Assembly (NCBI RefSeq): GCF_963583255.1
Contig: NC_084808.1
Coordinates: 14,903,201-14,967,200, forward strand
Length of the DNA: 64,000 bases
DNA from: Pyrus communis
Lineage: Eukaryota; Streptophyta; Magnoliopsida; Rosales; Rosaceae
Direction of reading: 5' to 3'
Numbering within the stretch: position 1 is the stretch's first letter; the number at the start of each line of letters is the position of its first letter. A program made the position numbers and the translations under genes. Below, in pieces: positions 10,975 through 22,490 of the stretch. Below the pieces are notes generated by a model. That model did not search any database. It was not told where the DNA came from and was given only the letters and a program-made list of their open reading frames with translations.

Positions 10975-11948
10975 ATGGCAAGAGAGCATATTAGAGGTCG
11001 TAATTGGACTTGTGAGGAAGATGTTGCTCTATGCTTGGCATGGGTTTCGGTTAGCGAAGATGGTGTAGTTGGCACTAATCAAAATAAGAAGGTTTTGTGG
11101 GATAAAATCATTGCAAAGTTTCAAGAAAACTGCAATGGTAGCAGGCGGGATGGTGGTGGTGTTTATGATCGGTGGAAGACTATCAACAAAGCATGCACTT
11201 TATAGAAGGGAAGCTTGGAGAGAGCCGTGGTTGGCATGGCTAGTGGGAGGAGCGCCATAGAAATTGTGAGTTTTGTTCTTGATATTTTATTTGTCATGTA
11301 CATAATATTATGTTGCAACTAATTATTTTTATGTATTTTGTTGCATAGGGTGACAAAGCAATGGAAATTTACAAGACAAGAGTAACACCAAAAAATCAAG
11401 TTTTTAAGTTGCAACATGCTTGGGACATCCTCAAGGATTGTCCAAGGTGGGGAACCGATGCGGACCAACAATGGGGAAGATTATTTCAACGTGAAGCTGC
11501 ACAGACAAATGCCGGAGATGAAGGTGTTGCTGAAGGTGTCGATGAAATGACCCCATCTCCTTCTTTTGCAAGGCCCCCAGGAAGAGATAAGCAAAAGGAA
11601 GCAAAGAGAAAAGGGAAGTCCCAAGATCTGATGAGTGGACACTTTGATACCGGAATGGCAAAATTGAACGAAACTCATAGCGCTCGCCAAGAAGAAGCGG
11701 CTCGAATGCGTTTACAAATGAAGGAAATCTCGGATAGGGAGGAAAATAGGTTTGAAACTGAATTCATGATGAAGGACCTCAGCCAATACACTCCAGAGAG
11801 GAAGAAGTTCTTACGTGGTAAGCAAAAGGAAATTATGCGAAAGTCTGCCTCAAGGAGTATGTTTCAAGATGATGAATCTTCTCAATCCTATATCCCAACA
11901 TTTCAACGAAGTCCATCACCAAGTGAAGATGGTGGATATGATTGTTAA
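10975..11948 (+). pseudogene. Harbinger ORF1 (Myb/SANT-like, NAM-associated C-terminal type), one premature stop
   Basis: In autonomous PIF/Harbinger elements ORF1 is the DNA-binding partner that brings transposase to the TIRs. Exon 1 (10975-11265) encodes a Myb/SANT-like start, MAREHIRGRNWTCEEDVALC, with the aromatic/acidic pattern of that domain and a 'YDRWKTIN' segment. Exon 2 (11349-11948, 200 codons) carries the 'FKLQHAWDILKDCPRW' segment and a charged C-terminal half ending in EDGGYDC. The intron 11266-11349 has GTGAG...GCATAG borders. A TAG at 11203-11205 stands where related proteins have Trp (TGG), so translation stops after 76 codons. Apart from this stop the frame is intact across both exons. 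The ATG at 10975 is chosen over an in-frame TTG at 10966. Confidence 0.85.
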
Positions 11949-11978
11949 GTTTACGTAGTGTATGAATTATGTGCTTTA

Positions 11979-12404
11979 TTAATTAAGTTTATTAGCTAGC
12001 ATGCGAAAAGCAGATGTGAGCTTCTGATGAGGTGATAGACCTTGTCGGCCTGTGGCATCTACCCTCCGTTCAAAGTAGTGGTCATGATTGACAACTGCAT
12101 TCAAGATGCTTTCAAAAAGCTCTCTCCTCATCCGAAACCGCCTCCGAAAATCATGAGCAGGAAATCTCGGACGCTCGATGAAATAATCTTTCATCATTCG
12201 ATCATGACACTCTTCTCTATCACGCTGCACATATGAACGCCCCGTGACAGAACCACGATGGCTAGATTTGCCATCGTGCTCAGATTGCATAAACGAGTTG
12301 ATAAGTTCAACTTCAGCATTGAACAATTCTGCATCCTCAATCTCCATCCTTGCTTGGTATTGTGCCATCTGCATTGTCATACTACGCCTTCTACTATCAC
12401 CCAT
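11979..12404 (-). pseudogene. Truncated HARBI1/ALP1-like transposase
   Basis: The frame starts MGDSRRRSMTMQ and contains the N-terminal region of HARBI1-type transposases: a histidine/arginine-rich 'RPRFPAHDFRRRFRMRRELF' segment followed by the helical 'GLSPHQKLTSAFRMLA'. It then runs out after 141 codons. Full-length relatives are roughly 400 residues with a DDE nuclease domain; none of that domain is present. The break at about 11990-12000 joins directly to sequence just past the ORF1 stop, so an internal deletion removed the catalytic part. The gene converges on ORF1, the usual Harbinger layout. Confidence 0.85.
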
Positions 12405-12933
12405 TGATGAGATATTGAGGATTTTTAGGAAACAAAAACTCTTTGAAAGTTGAAATATGGGTGAATATAGAGGATGATTGAAGGTTGAAAGGTTGTGTGA
12501 TCAACAAATATTGGACATATGTTTATATAGAGGATGATTTCTGAAAGTTTGGTGGTGAATGGTTGGTGAAAGTTGAAAGTTTGGTGTTTAACGGTTGGTG
12601 AATTGAAAATTTGGTGTTGAAAGGTTGGTGAATTGAAAGTTAGCCCAGGATTGAAAGATTGGTAAAAGTTGACGGCTTGCTTTGTGGGAAATTTAGTGAT
12701 TTTTCAATATTTATCGGAATTTAAATTTTTTTAGATTTAAATGTTTATAAAATTAATTTACGACAATCTACATATTTATTTATTTTTTTAAATTTTAATT
12801 TAAGAAAAAAAATAGCCTAAGTTCATTCTTTAATAATCCCGGGCTAAAATTTTAGGCCAGAACGGTTGGAATAGAAAAGTTGTTTCTGGGCTAAAATATT
12901 TGGCTTTTAGCCCAACCATTAGAGATGGTCTAA

Positions 12934-14147
12934 GGGTTGGAGCAAGTTGGGTAAGTTTAAAACCTAAAATTTGAGTTTTACACCAAGAGTTGGAGTAGGT
13001 CTAAAGAATCAAGGATCGACATTGAAGTAGGGGTGGTGAAATATAAGTTTCCCTTTATGCCCGTGAGATATAAAAAAATAAATAAATATCAAAGATATAT
13101 CCCACTTCACTTTAAAAGTTTTGCTAAGCCCATTTCACAGTTTGAAATTTTGAAAATTTTCTCTAGTTTCAACTAAATCTTAATGATTTGATCAATGGCA
13201 GAGCTAGAAATTTTTCACCGGGTGGGCTAGCTTAAAGATTTAAATTTTTATAAACAAAAAAATTTGATACTGTACTTTTCACAATATCAACTAGTTTAAG
13301 AAAATTTTCACAAGATGAGCCAAGAGTTTTCGTTATTAAACAAATATGTGTCTAAATTCAGACTTGTACATGCACAAGCATTGAGAAATGAGATATAAGA
13401 AAAATAAATGATTTATAAACTTTATTATATAATTTTAAATATTTAAACCGAAAGAATTCATATCAGTAACTAAATATATAGTGGGTTACATTTGAAAATC
13501 TATAAAAATTACATGTAAAATTTTATTTTTCACCAAAATTACCTGGGTTATAAACCAAATAAGCCCTTAACGTGGCTCCCCAGTGAATTTGATATAACAT
13601 ACACCCATCCCATTGTCATTTTTTCATAACTTTTATTAAAAATAAATAAATTTGTATATCGATATTTTAAAAGAAAAACTAATGAAAATGGTTCGAAAAC
13701 TTTGAGTTTTAATGATAAGGATAAAATAAAGGGTAAAATGAATAATATCAAGATTGATTTTTTAGTGTAAAAATATAGTTTTTCGTTAAAATAAATAGTA
13801 CTGTGGGCTTTTCGTTAAAACTCTTTATTTTAAATACCCTATAAATAGGATGGTAAAGTGGTTTCTAGGGTAAAGTAGCACCAGTGCTGGCCATGCCTGA
13901 CAGTTTTGGAAGTGAAATTAGTCACGTCGCCAGATCTCATTTTCAAATCTGAGTTCAGCAACTATTTCGTAGGCCATACATTCTGTTGCACTTTATACTG
14001 AGATTGCTAGGGCTCGTCTTTGCTCACCTTTCGTGTCTTATATTTTTCATTTGCTAAAGAAAAGAAACAAACAAGCAGAAGACAACATCTTTTGTTTTGG
14101 GGAATCTGCATGTGGCAGTTATACTTATATGTTAACATAACACATGT
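12934..14147. other. Intergenic, repeat remnants
   Basis: The segment around 13190 ('ggcagagctagaaatttttcaccgggtgggctagc') recalls a phrase seen at 30422 and, weakly, 24478, so it probably derives from a dispersed repeat I cannot bound. No gene is seen. Confidence 0.4.
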
Positions 14148-14157
14148 TAAATTGCGA

Positions 14158-14354
14158 GAGGTGGATTGTCTGTTCTTCTATTTTTATACTCTGATCACGG
14201 TTAAGTTACGTCAACATTTTATATTTCTATTACTTTTTGTTTTATTATTTCTATTAAAACTAATTATAAAATGTTGACGTGGCTTAACCGTGACCACACA
14301 TCACAGGAGAGCATGAAAAGAGTATGAAAATAGGAGGGCAAACAATCCACCTCC
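14158..14354. mobile_element. MULE-type MITE with 9-10-bp TSD
   Basis: The inverted ends are GAGGTGGATTGTCTG at 14158 and CAAACAATCCACCTCC ending at 14354. The inner arms pair 'cacggttaagttacgtcaacattttat' (14198) with 'aaatgttgacgtggcttaaccgtg' (to 14293). TAAATTGCGA is duplicated at 14148-14157 and 14355-14364. There is no coding content. A half copy is at 7030. Confidence 0.85.
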
Positions 14355-14364
14355 TAAATTGCGA

Positions 14365-15349
14365 ATAAAAAGGCTTAAAACGGGCTGGCAATCCTGATTT
14401 GGTCCGGCACCAGATTTTGCACCCTTTGGGAGATAAGCTGATTCTCTGGAGATTGTACAAAAAATAAATATTGAGCTCTAATGTGAGATGGACTCATTTC
14501 TTCACTTAATTATAACATATCTTCACCATAACATTTTTATTATCGAAACCGTTCAATCTCTTAATCTTCATTTGAAGATCATCTCTAAAAAAAAAAAAAT
14601 AATAATAAATAAATACGAATTGTTTAGTCATCCAAATGGTACCTAGACTGTAGATTTATTTATTTGATACATTTATATGACTAAAGGATATCCATTTCGA
14701 ATGATTTTTCAAAGAGATGATCTTCAATTGAAGATTAAGAGAGTAAAAAGTTCCGATAAAGGAATTTTTATGATGAAGATGCGTTGTTTGCAAGTGAGTG
14801 AATAAGCTCGTACCCTGAAAAGGAGGAAGGGGAGGGGAGGAATGCAAATATTATCCTTTCTATAATAAAAACTAACAGAGAGCACACACTTTGTACGTGT
14901 GAACAATTTCTCTTAATAAATGCATATTACTGTTTTGTCTTCCTTATGTAAATATTGCGTATCAAAAGTGAGGGTAAAATTGGAAAATAGGACAAGTAGG
15001 GATATGATTGTCATTTTGTCAAAAGGTACAAAATCACTATTTTGCCCTCATTTTGTCAATAGTGTGTATCAAAAGTGAGGGTAAAATAGGAAAAAATGGG
15101 AAAAAAAAGTTGACAATGAGGGTTCTCTTAATAATAGTATAGATAAATTTTTTATTTTCCATTTTTAACGGTTGGTTTAATCCTGACTCTTTGTTTGTTT
15201 TTATTGTTGAATCCACCACACCAATTGTGTCACATGTCACAACGGTAATTTTTTCATAAACATTTTGCTGCTGGAACTCTAATGGCCCATGTGGATTAAA
15301 AAATAATCCCAAAAATCCTGGAAGCGACACGTAGACTTTCAACATAAAA
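14365..15349. other. Intergenic; small direct repeat
   Basis: The phrase 'gtatcaaaagtgagggtaaaat.ggaaaa' occurs at 14958 and 15064 (106-bp spacing), with 'tacaaaatcactattttgccctcattttgtcaatag' between. A short inverted pair is also visible ('ttcatttgaagatcatctct' near 14568 and 'gagatgatcttcaattgaag' near 14716). No gene is supported. Confidence 0.45.
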
Positions 15350-15960
15350 AGACAAGATTGCCCTTATTAAATGAGCAGGGCATATTTAAATTCCCCATGC
15401 GTAGCTCATCATCCCTGGACATGCAAGTAACGGACTACGACTGTTTAGAACTCCTCTGCACATGGAAAAAGGTATTTAATGATAGGATTATCCCTAAATC
15501 TTATCATTAATACACTTGCCAATTGAAGACAAATCCTATCAAGTGAGTAATCTCAATCACATTTATTTTGAGATATCTTCAAAATTATTCCAAGATATTA
15601 TTTACACAATATCTTGGGAATTTTCTCACTAAATCTCACCTAAAGGCGGGCCATACTCCCTATAAATACCCGATTTCTCCACCAAAAATGGGTAAGCTTT
15701 TCTATACACAGAAAACTCTAAACACTCACTATATTCAGATAGACTAACTTAGGCATCAAAGATACATTAGCCAAATGCCCCCTTCCCCCACTCATCGTGG
15801 GAGTGTGAGGTTTTTGGTTTTGGTCCTTGATCAAAAGCGTTGATTGTTTTACAGGTGCATTTTCGCCAAAGCGAAGAACAACGGAAATTTGCATCGATAG
15901 CCCAGATCATTAGATTGTTGGAAATCCAATGACTCTCATCGTGCCACGTCATAGAGCTGT
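15350..15960 (+). mobile_element. Probable LTR fragment with promoter motifs
   Basis: The segment has the anatomy of a Ty3/Gypsy-type LTR: repeated 'gatatctt' motifs, 'ctccctataaataccc' (TATA, about 15658), then an A/C-rich leader 'aaaactctaaacactcac...gactaacttaggcatc'. That last phrase is common just after the start site in plant Gypsy LTRs. I could not find a partner LTR or a TSD, so the boundaries are approximate. Confidence 0.4.
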
Positions 15961-17455
15961 TAGGCTCTTCCATTGGAGTTGATGTAGGGGGGCCACATTG
16001 GCAGTTGATGTTGACTCACACCTTGATTCTGTGTGTGTGTTGCACGTGCCAACTACAAAAAAAAAAAAGAAAAAAGAAAAAAAAAGGTAACTGACGTCAG
16101 CCAAGCCAACAGACGTAAGGCCGTGCAATTCTTGCACATGCATTGGGTTGGGCTTGGTTTGGTCCACCAATTGCCCTCACATATTTGGGTCGTTGAAGCA
16201 GCTTTTTGAGGTTGGAATTGCTCTGAGAGAAAGCCGGTACTATAAAGCCACAAACAATGTATAGTGGCAAGGCAAAATCCATCGCAAGACCAGAAATCAT
16301 GCCAAGTCAAGTAGGAATAATTTAGGTGCGACAAGAAGCTAGCAAGTCAAACAATCCCGATTGATTGTTAAAAAATTTAAAGAACAAACACTAACTAAAA
16401 TGTTGTCACTTAATATTATGGTTTTGTAGTAATTTTCTTTGTTTGTAAGGCATTCACAATAGTTTAAGACTTAAGTGAGTGGAGATTTATATATAGGAAT
16501 CAGACAACCTGAGTTTGATACCTATAAATACTCTTCCTATACTAGTGTGAGTTCAATATGTTGAACTCACACATGAGTTTAAGATATTGGTTTTACACTC
16601 AAATTCTTCAGGGCACTGTAGATGTGTGATTTCTATATGAGTTCAATACATTGTATGACAATCACTTTTTTTGGCCCTACTGTGGAAGACCTAAGTGAGA
16701 GGTCTTGTGGTTGATCTCATGCATAATGAGTTCGATACTAATTTATTTTCCTACTTGTTAGGGTAAATATATCTTTATATCTTGAGGAAAAAGACACTAA
16801 TGAGAATGTCTTGTTCCATACCTTTTAACTTTGGAAAAACTAATGAAAAGTCCTTAAAAACTTCCATTTAACCTTTAGGATAAAAGTTTTCAAAAATACC
16901 TATACTATCCTTCAAAGTATTTATACAAGTATATTGTTATTAGTGGTCATAGTAAGTTACACATGCAACCAATTTCACATCAGACATTGAATGCAGAAGC
17001 ATGGTGTTACATCAACTCGGCAACTAGGGCACGACGCAGGCCACATTTTTAGACCATATTTCGTAGACCATGATACGACAGTTGATGATTGTATTTCTTT
17101 TCAAGAAGGAACCCGATCATCAACCGCTATATCATGTAATCTACAAAAAAAATAGTCTAAGTAGATGGTCATCTCACTAGTATCATCGTTGCTACTTATG
17201 GTTGCCCATGTGAGTAGTTGCTAATCATATTTTGGAGTCGGAGAAGTTATGGATCGGTGCGAGAACTAATATGAATGATAATGAACGAGAGTATGAGATG
17301 AACAACACTTCCCTCACTTAAATTTTCATATTTTATTTTTCAAGCATGCCATTTTCAAAATTAATGTGGAACCATCTATTTTTTTAATTCAATGATTATT
17401 TTACGCATAATACGATGCGGAAAGAAATTGTGCTTATTTCTTGCTGGAATTGTTA
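15961..17455. other. Intergenic, no gene seen
   Basis: A poly(A)/purine run lies at 16055-16087. The open frames on the minus strand (15949-16334) share no features with known families. The phrase 'tttagaccatatttcgtagaccatgatacgacagttgatgatt' at 17048 resembles 24703-24745, so it is probably a dispersed repeat. Confidence 0.4.
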
Positions 17456-17560
17456 TTAGACTAAAAAATTCTTATTTTACACTCTAAATTTTTATATTTA
17501 AAAAGAAAAATATATTTGAAATGAGTGCAAAATGAGATTTTTAGAATACAAATAACAATT
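17456..17560. mobile_element. Small MITE related to the copy at 21127
   Basis: The ends are GGAATTGTTATTAGA and 'ACAAATAACAATTC'; the arms pair 'aaaaattcttattttacactc' with 'gagtgcaaaatgagatttttag'. It is more diverged than the copy at 21127-21247. Confidence 0.65.
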
Positions 17561-17850
17561 CATTTTTTTGCAAATCTATTTTTTGTGGGTAAATGTTTTC
17601 TTCATAAGTTATGAAACTCAATTACATCTATCGCGAACAAACTTTTGCATTTGTAAGTGACTGTTTTTAGCATTTTGCTCTTATAAATTTATGGGCATGA
17701 TCGCATTTTTTGTGTAGTGAAGTATAATAAATCCGCGGCCCAATGCCCTCGTTCAGCAACCATGACGAAACCCAATGGGTATAGTTATTTGAAACTCACA
17801 ATGGCATTTAAGTTAATTCCCTCAAATCCGGGGGCATATCTACTATGAAA

Positions 17851-17861
17851 CTTCCTATAAA
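17851..17861 (+). promoter_or_regulatory. Candidate TATA box for the gene at 18417
   Basis: CCTATAAATTC is followed by a pyrimidine-rich leader (CTTCTCTCAGTCTTCCTCTC) typical of plant transcription starts. The distance to the ATG at 18417 (about 555 bp) implies a long leader, possibly with upstream ORFs (17845-18069) or an unrecognised leader intron. Confidence 0.4.
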
Positions 17862-18416
17862 TTCACGAACCACGCCGCTTCTCTCAGTCTTCCTCTCTCC
17901 CCCACCCGCTCCTCTTTGTAATCCTCAATATTCTTTCTTCCTCCTTTTCTATTCTGTGTTTCCAATCTCGACCGCCGCATCCATCCATTCTCCGGCGTAC
18001 TCAGGCGGCCCCCTCCTCTCACTCCTCCGCACCTACAATCTGATCCGTCGCCCGATTCGTTTCACTTAAGAGCTATCCGGTTCCGATTTCACCCATCGAG
18101 CTTCAGCCTCTAACCTAACCCCCAATCCCGACGCGCACCTCCTTTCATTTCGTAATTTACCATTTTTATTTGTTGTTTTATCTTTTTTTCTAAATTTTCC
18201 TTTTTTTTTTCCTCTTCTCTCTAAAAAGTCTTTTTGTGAAATTACATATCTGTCACCACAAATCCCCACCCTTACGTTTTCAATAGCAGTCTACCCGTAT
18301 TTTACGCTTTTGCCCCCCCCCCCCCGACAACAACTTTCCACTTGACGGTTTTAGCCGCTCAAGGATTTTCCATTTGGAAGTTCGTTTTCTGACGTGGCAT
18401 GGAGTTTTGAAAAAGG

Positions 18417-18866
18417 ATGAATTTCCCACAAAACCACAGCCGTAGGATTTTGCCACCTGTCGCTTCAAGAAAGCGAAAGGAGACCCCATCGAACGGCTTT
18501 AAACTACCGGCTCCGAAGGCTCCAAGGGCTCCAAGCTCAACGACAGCTCCAAAAGCTCCGAGCAAAACGACAGCTTCGCCGCTCTCGGCAAACTGGCTTC
18601 TGGCGGGCCACATGGCGTACGAGTATTTAACCAAGGGCACACTGTTCGGTCAGAAGTTCGACCCGGCTCTAGCCGAGGCGGTTCCCCTGGTGGCTAGCTT
18701 CTCAGCCGAGCCGAGGAAGGGGAAGCCGGTCGAATCAGGAAAAGGATCCGGTACGGGCGCAGCGCAGGAGAGTTACGCTGAGGTGGCGAGCTTACTGAAG
18801 ACGGATGGGGCCCACATTCCGGGGATTGTGAACCCGACGCAACTGGCGAAGTGGATTCAGATGTGA
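18417..18866 (+). CDS. Small conserved plant protein, EDA6-like
   Basis: One exon encodes 149 residues. The first ~60 residues are basic and rich in Pro, Ala and Ser (RKRKE, KLPAPKAPRAP), disordered and possibly nuclear. Two conserved-looking blocks follow: 'YEYLTKGTLFGQKFDP' (about residues 69-84), preceded by NWLLAGHMA, and the C-terminal 'SYAEVASLLKTDGAHIPGIV' continuing NPTQLAKWIQM to the end. From memory this arrangement matches a plant-specific family annotated as 'embryo sac development arrest 6'; no biochemical function is known to me. The local base composition is markedly GC-richer than the flanks, as expected for real coding sequence. The ATG at 18417 opens a frame that continues uninterrupted to TGA at 18864-18866. 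Confidence 0.75.
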   Translation: MNFPQNHSRRILPPVASRKRKETPSNGFKLPAPKAPRAPSSTTAPKAPSKTTASPLSANWLLAGHMAYEYLTKGTLFGQKFDPALAEAVPLVASFSAEPRKGKPVESGKGSGTGAAQESYAEVASLLKTDGAHIPGIVNPTQLAKWIQM

Positions 18867-19574
18867 CGATACGTATGGTAGGATGGGGTAGGGTGGAGGC
18901 GTGGCGTGGCGTGATTGGATGGAGCAGTTTTGATCCACGTCAGCCAGTAAGTTGTTGTAGTTGGTAGTGAAAAAAAAAAAAGAAAAAAAAAGTTGTTGGA
19001 GTTCTCGAACCAAAAGTGCAGGATTCGTGAATAGGGAGGGAGTGAGTGAGTGTGAAGGTGGCCAGTGAGATCGAAATCCAAATCATGCAACTGCAGTGAC
19101 TCTTTCTCTCTCTAGAATCTGTTCGTGGTGATGACATTATCTCTGTGTTTTGCTTTGTTGTATTTTATTTGTAGGATGACGATGATGATGAAGAAATTTA
19201 AGGAGAACACAGAATGGAGGCCGGCCGGCCTGTCGAATTCCGGTGCTTTGTTGTTATTTAACTTGTTTAATCTGATCTATTTAATCATGTTTTGCCTTAT
19301 ATTTTGTTTTCATTATTTTTATTTCGGTAGATTTATATTGCGAGTTCATAATATTGTAGTATGAATGGCTGCATATATATCCTTGCATGCATCATGCACG
19401 TGTGATCTGGGCACGTTCCGTATAAATATATACACATATATATGTGTATATATAAATATATTTGGGTAGATTTATATTGGACGTTGCTCGTTTCTGGGTG
19501 GCTGGAGTTGAGTAATATATATGGTTGCATGTCTTGTCTATGTTCAATTTATTGTTTCCTGAACTCTTACATAC

Positions 19575-19827
19575 ACCTTGTTCAAAAGCGAAAGAAAACC
19601 ATGGATACTTACACCTCGTTTCATGCAAGTTTTTCTGTTGAACTCGTCAGCAAACTTCCATCTGTTTATGTTTGTGTATTGCACACACACCAAGGTACGA
19701 TGTGGCTTGATCGTTGATCTGCCATCAAATTTGGCATTTTTTTTTGAATTGTACGACTATGCTTTGCAGATATGCGAAATTCTACAGTTGCCACTGTTTT
19801 AATTCAAGAATATATAGTGATCGTTTT

Positions 19828-19898
<71 letters not shown>

Positions 19899-20180
19899 AT
19901 ACTGTCTCTGAACTCCGATAATATATATGGCTTTACATATATACACCTGGTTCAATAGTGAGAGGAAAACATGGGTATATATGTACCCCACGCTACATGC
20001 AAGTGTTTCTGCTAATCTTCGATGAGTATCCGTCCATTTTATTAGTGTAATGAACACACCAAGGCACGCTGTGGCTCTTGTTCCCTAATCTGCAACAAAT
20101 TTTTGCAAAACGATCGTTTAAATTTGTACGGACTACTGCTTGCAGACATGCAAAATTCTACGGTTGCTACCGTTTGAGGT
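19575..20180 (+). repeat. Diverged tandem duplication flanking a CA/TA microsatellite
   Basis: The segments 19575-19800 and 19946-20180 align over their length: 'ttca..ag.ga.agaaaac.atgg', 'tgcaagt.tttctg', 'cacaccaaggyacg.tgtggct', 'ttgcagayatgc.aaattctac.gttgc'. Both lie downstream of the gene at 18417. The microsatellite at 19828-19892 sits between the copies. Confidence 0.75.
19828..19892 (+). repeat. Compound microsatellite (CA)n(TA)n
   Basis: About 12 CA dinucleotides are followed directly by about 20 TA dinucleotides. Length variation between individuals is likely. Confidence 0.95.
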
Positions 20181-21118
20181 CTATATATACTACTCTCGTT
20201 TGAGTGAAAGATTTTAATGATATGGAGGGTCGATTAACGTAATTAGTTAGGACGTACTATTGATCTACAGTGGTTGTTTCAGTCAACAATTTAAAACATG
20301 CATGACAACTTTAGCAATGTGATTATACTAATTAAAACAATATTTGTTGTTAATTGTCTATTTACACCACCCTGTTAGCCACATGTATACCAGCCTACCA
20401 GCTGGTTGTCAATGACTCTAGTTCCTTATAAATTATATGTTGACCATCTTTTTGGAATGAATTATTATTCTTTTTTATTTGAATGATATTCAAAAGGAAT
20501 TTTCTTGGTTTTAAAAAGTCCTATATGTACTAATTAATCAGCAAATAGAAAATTATTGATTCATTCTATATCATACCATTTCAATTTGGATTGAAAAAAA
20601 AGAAAGAAATAAAAAAGAGTTTAGTAAAACAGTTGTCTTCACAATATACTATGACTTGAGTAATTCCCGAAATCTGGTAGAAAAAGAATATAAATGATCA
20701 TAGCATATTTTCATTTTCTTTTCATTTTTTATTTTAATTTTTAGGTTTTAGGATTATACGAACTCGAACAGTAGACCTTCTCGGCAAAATAGATCAAACT
20801 TCTTATTATCAAAATGATTTGAGCTGTTTCAAGGACCCAATGTGCATTTTTTTTGCATTGGGCTCTTTCTTTCTTTTTTATTTTTTATTTTTTTTATTTC
20901 TAGTTATCGATATTTTTACATTAAGAAGATGAGAAGTTCGGTTAAGCTATACAATGGGTAGTTTAATTTAAGCTCTTTAACCTATTAATTTAAACAATTT
21001 GTTTTTTTTGACCTCTTAATGGCTGCCCTTAACTCTAAGATTTTATTTCGACAAATTTATATTAGGACCCTGAGAACTAAGGTAGACCTCATTTTCTCAA
21101 GAATTTTCAATGCAACCC
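20181..21118. other. Intergenic, no gene seen
   Basis: AT-rich sequence. 'ctggtagaaaaagaatataaa' at 20673 recurs at 21459, hinting at a dispersed repeat. Nothing else is supportable. Confidence 0.45.
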
Positions 21119-21126
21119 TAATAAAA

Positions 21127-21247
21127 GGGAATTGTTATTAGCACTCCAAAAATCTCATTCTACACTCCAAACTTTCTATATTGGGAAAGAAAAATACACT
21201 TGTGAGGAGTGTAGAATGAGATTTTTGGAGTGCCAATAACATTTCCC
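21127..21247. mobile_element. 121-bp MITE, 8-bp TSD
   Basis: The ends are GGGAATTGTTATTAGCACTCC and GGAGTGCCAATAACATTTCCC. The arms pair 'aaaatctcattctacactcc' with 'ggagtgtagaatgagatttt'. TAATAAAA is duplicated at 21119-21126 and 21248-21255. The 8-bp TSD would fit a hAT-dependent MITE. Confidence 0.88.
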
Positions 21248-21255
21248 TAATAAAA

Positions 21256-22346
21256 TGGACATCAAAAGTTGCATTATTGCCTTTTCCTTTTTTTAGTCAA
21301 AGATTGGGTAGACCACTCGTTAGGCTTAGTTTCGCTTACTTTTATTTTGTTTTTTGGAATTGGCTTTTGGTAAACTCGCCTTTTGATGACATCAATCTTA
21401 TGAATATTTTTTTGGGACTCTTTGGCCGTGAACTCTGGTTCGAGTACTCATTCCAATCTGGTAGAAAAAGAATATAAACCAATAAAATTCCTATTCAATA
21501 TCATTCAAATAAAATAAGGTGATTTACGCGTCCAATTTTGACAATGTGATATTTTAAATCTTAGTAACATATGTGAAGAAAATCCAAACTTAGTTGAAAG
21601 GAGCGAACACATTGTCCTGACCAATTTAACTAATGTCTAATATGCGTTTGTCATGCTTATACATTAAGAGTAAAGAGATATTGTGTAGATTAACGTGTTC
21701 ACCAAAACCTTCCTCTAAAAGGAAATTGCTAAAGTTCATCAAGAACAACATTTGTCTGAAGAAGCCATAGCCTGTACACTTTGACGTTTTCTTGTGGAAA
21801 ATGCATGGGATTTCTTCCGCCAAATTAATGACTGGATTTTCTTTCTTGTAAGTTTCAACGAAACTTCCCCCTTAGGCTGTCTTAATCCAGCATGCCATTT
21901 GTGACACAATTTCTATATATTATCCCCTTTTCCATATTAGAAACATGCTTGAACCGTCAAACACTCATATGTTAGTTATGTGGCCAAATTTTTTTGGATT
22001 GGAAGGTCGTATCATATACGATTCGATAATTTCTCCATACCCCACATCAATTCCCGTAAATGGTAGCTTCTGCTAGTGGTATGTATTTTTTGCCGAACAA
22101 TCTGTAAGGAATCGATGTTTATGTTGTCATGCTGTGAATATGATAATGTAAATATTATCCCGGTCTAAGATATTTCAAATGAAAGAGAATTTTATATTTG
22201 AATTTGTAGTTCCAAATAAATCATCATGGTCATCAATGTCTACCAGCTATCTCCAGCTCCTTGCTCTTTTCATTAATAACACAAATAATTTCGATCTTAT
22301 TTCAGTATTTGTACGTTGCATAGTTAGCGTGTATATATGGTTATTA
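21256..22346. other. Intergenic, no gene seen
   Basis: Short open frames only (21277-21477 plus, 21626-21823 minus, 22179-22406 plus), without recognisable domains. Confidence 0.4.
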
Positions 22347-22361
22347 ACATATATAGTTATT

Positions 22362-22490
22362 GCAAGTGATCATTTACTACATTGGTGGAAAAAAGTTGAG
22401 CTCTAACATATTGATGTGGGTTTGAATCCTGTTTGTGGTTAATCTATTATCTAATTTAACAAAATCTATCGTTTGACAAAAAAAAAAAAA
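22362..22490 (+). mobile_element. SINE-like retroposon with TSD
   Basis: A ~130-bp insertion carries a tRNA-type B-box match, GGTTTGAATCC (about 22421), then 'atcgtttgac' and a poly(A) tail. A 14-bp imperfect TSD flanks it: ACATATATAGTTAT (from 22348) and ACATATATTGTTAC (from 22491). The 3' tail resembles the SINE family at 30565 and 44560. Confidence 0.7.

Larger units (their letters stand above)
10351..12930. mobile_element. PIF/Harbinger-type DNA transposon, internally deleted
   Basis: The TIRs are GACCATCTCCAAC-like at 10351 and its complement 'AGAGATGGTC' ending at 12930; pairing continues inward ('gggctaaatgccaaat' against 'tttggcttttagccc'). The TSD is TAA (10348-10350 and 12931-12933), the TWA target expected for PIF/Harbinger. 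The 2580-bp element encodes a Myb/SANT-like ORF1 (+) and a convergent, truncated HARBI1-type transposase (-). Subterminal 'ccaacggt/ctaacgg' motifs recur at least seven times between 10630 and 10820; 'ggttggtg' motifs recur at the other end. It cannot move by itself because the catalytic domain is missing. Confidence 0.93.

Noticed and set aside
17845..18069. 74-codon frame as an independent gene
   Set aside because: It overlaps the TATA-proximal leader of the gene at 18417 and has a Pro/Ser-rich, leader-like composition; at most it is an upstream ORF.
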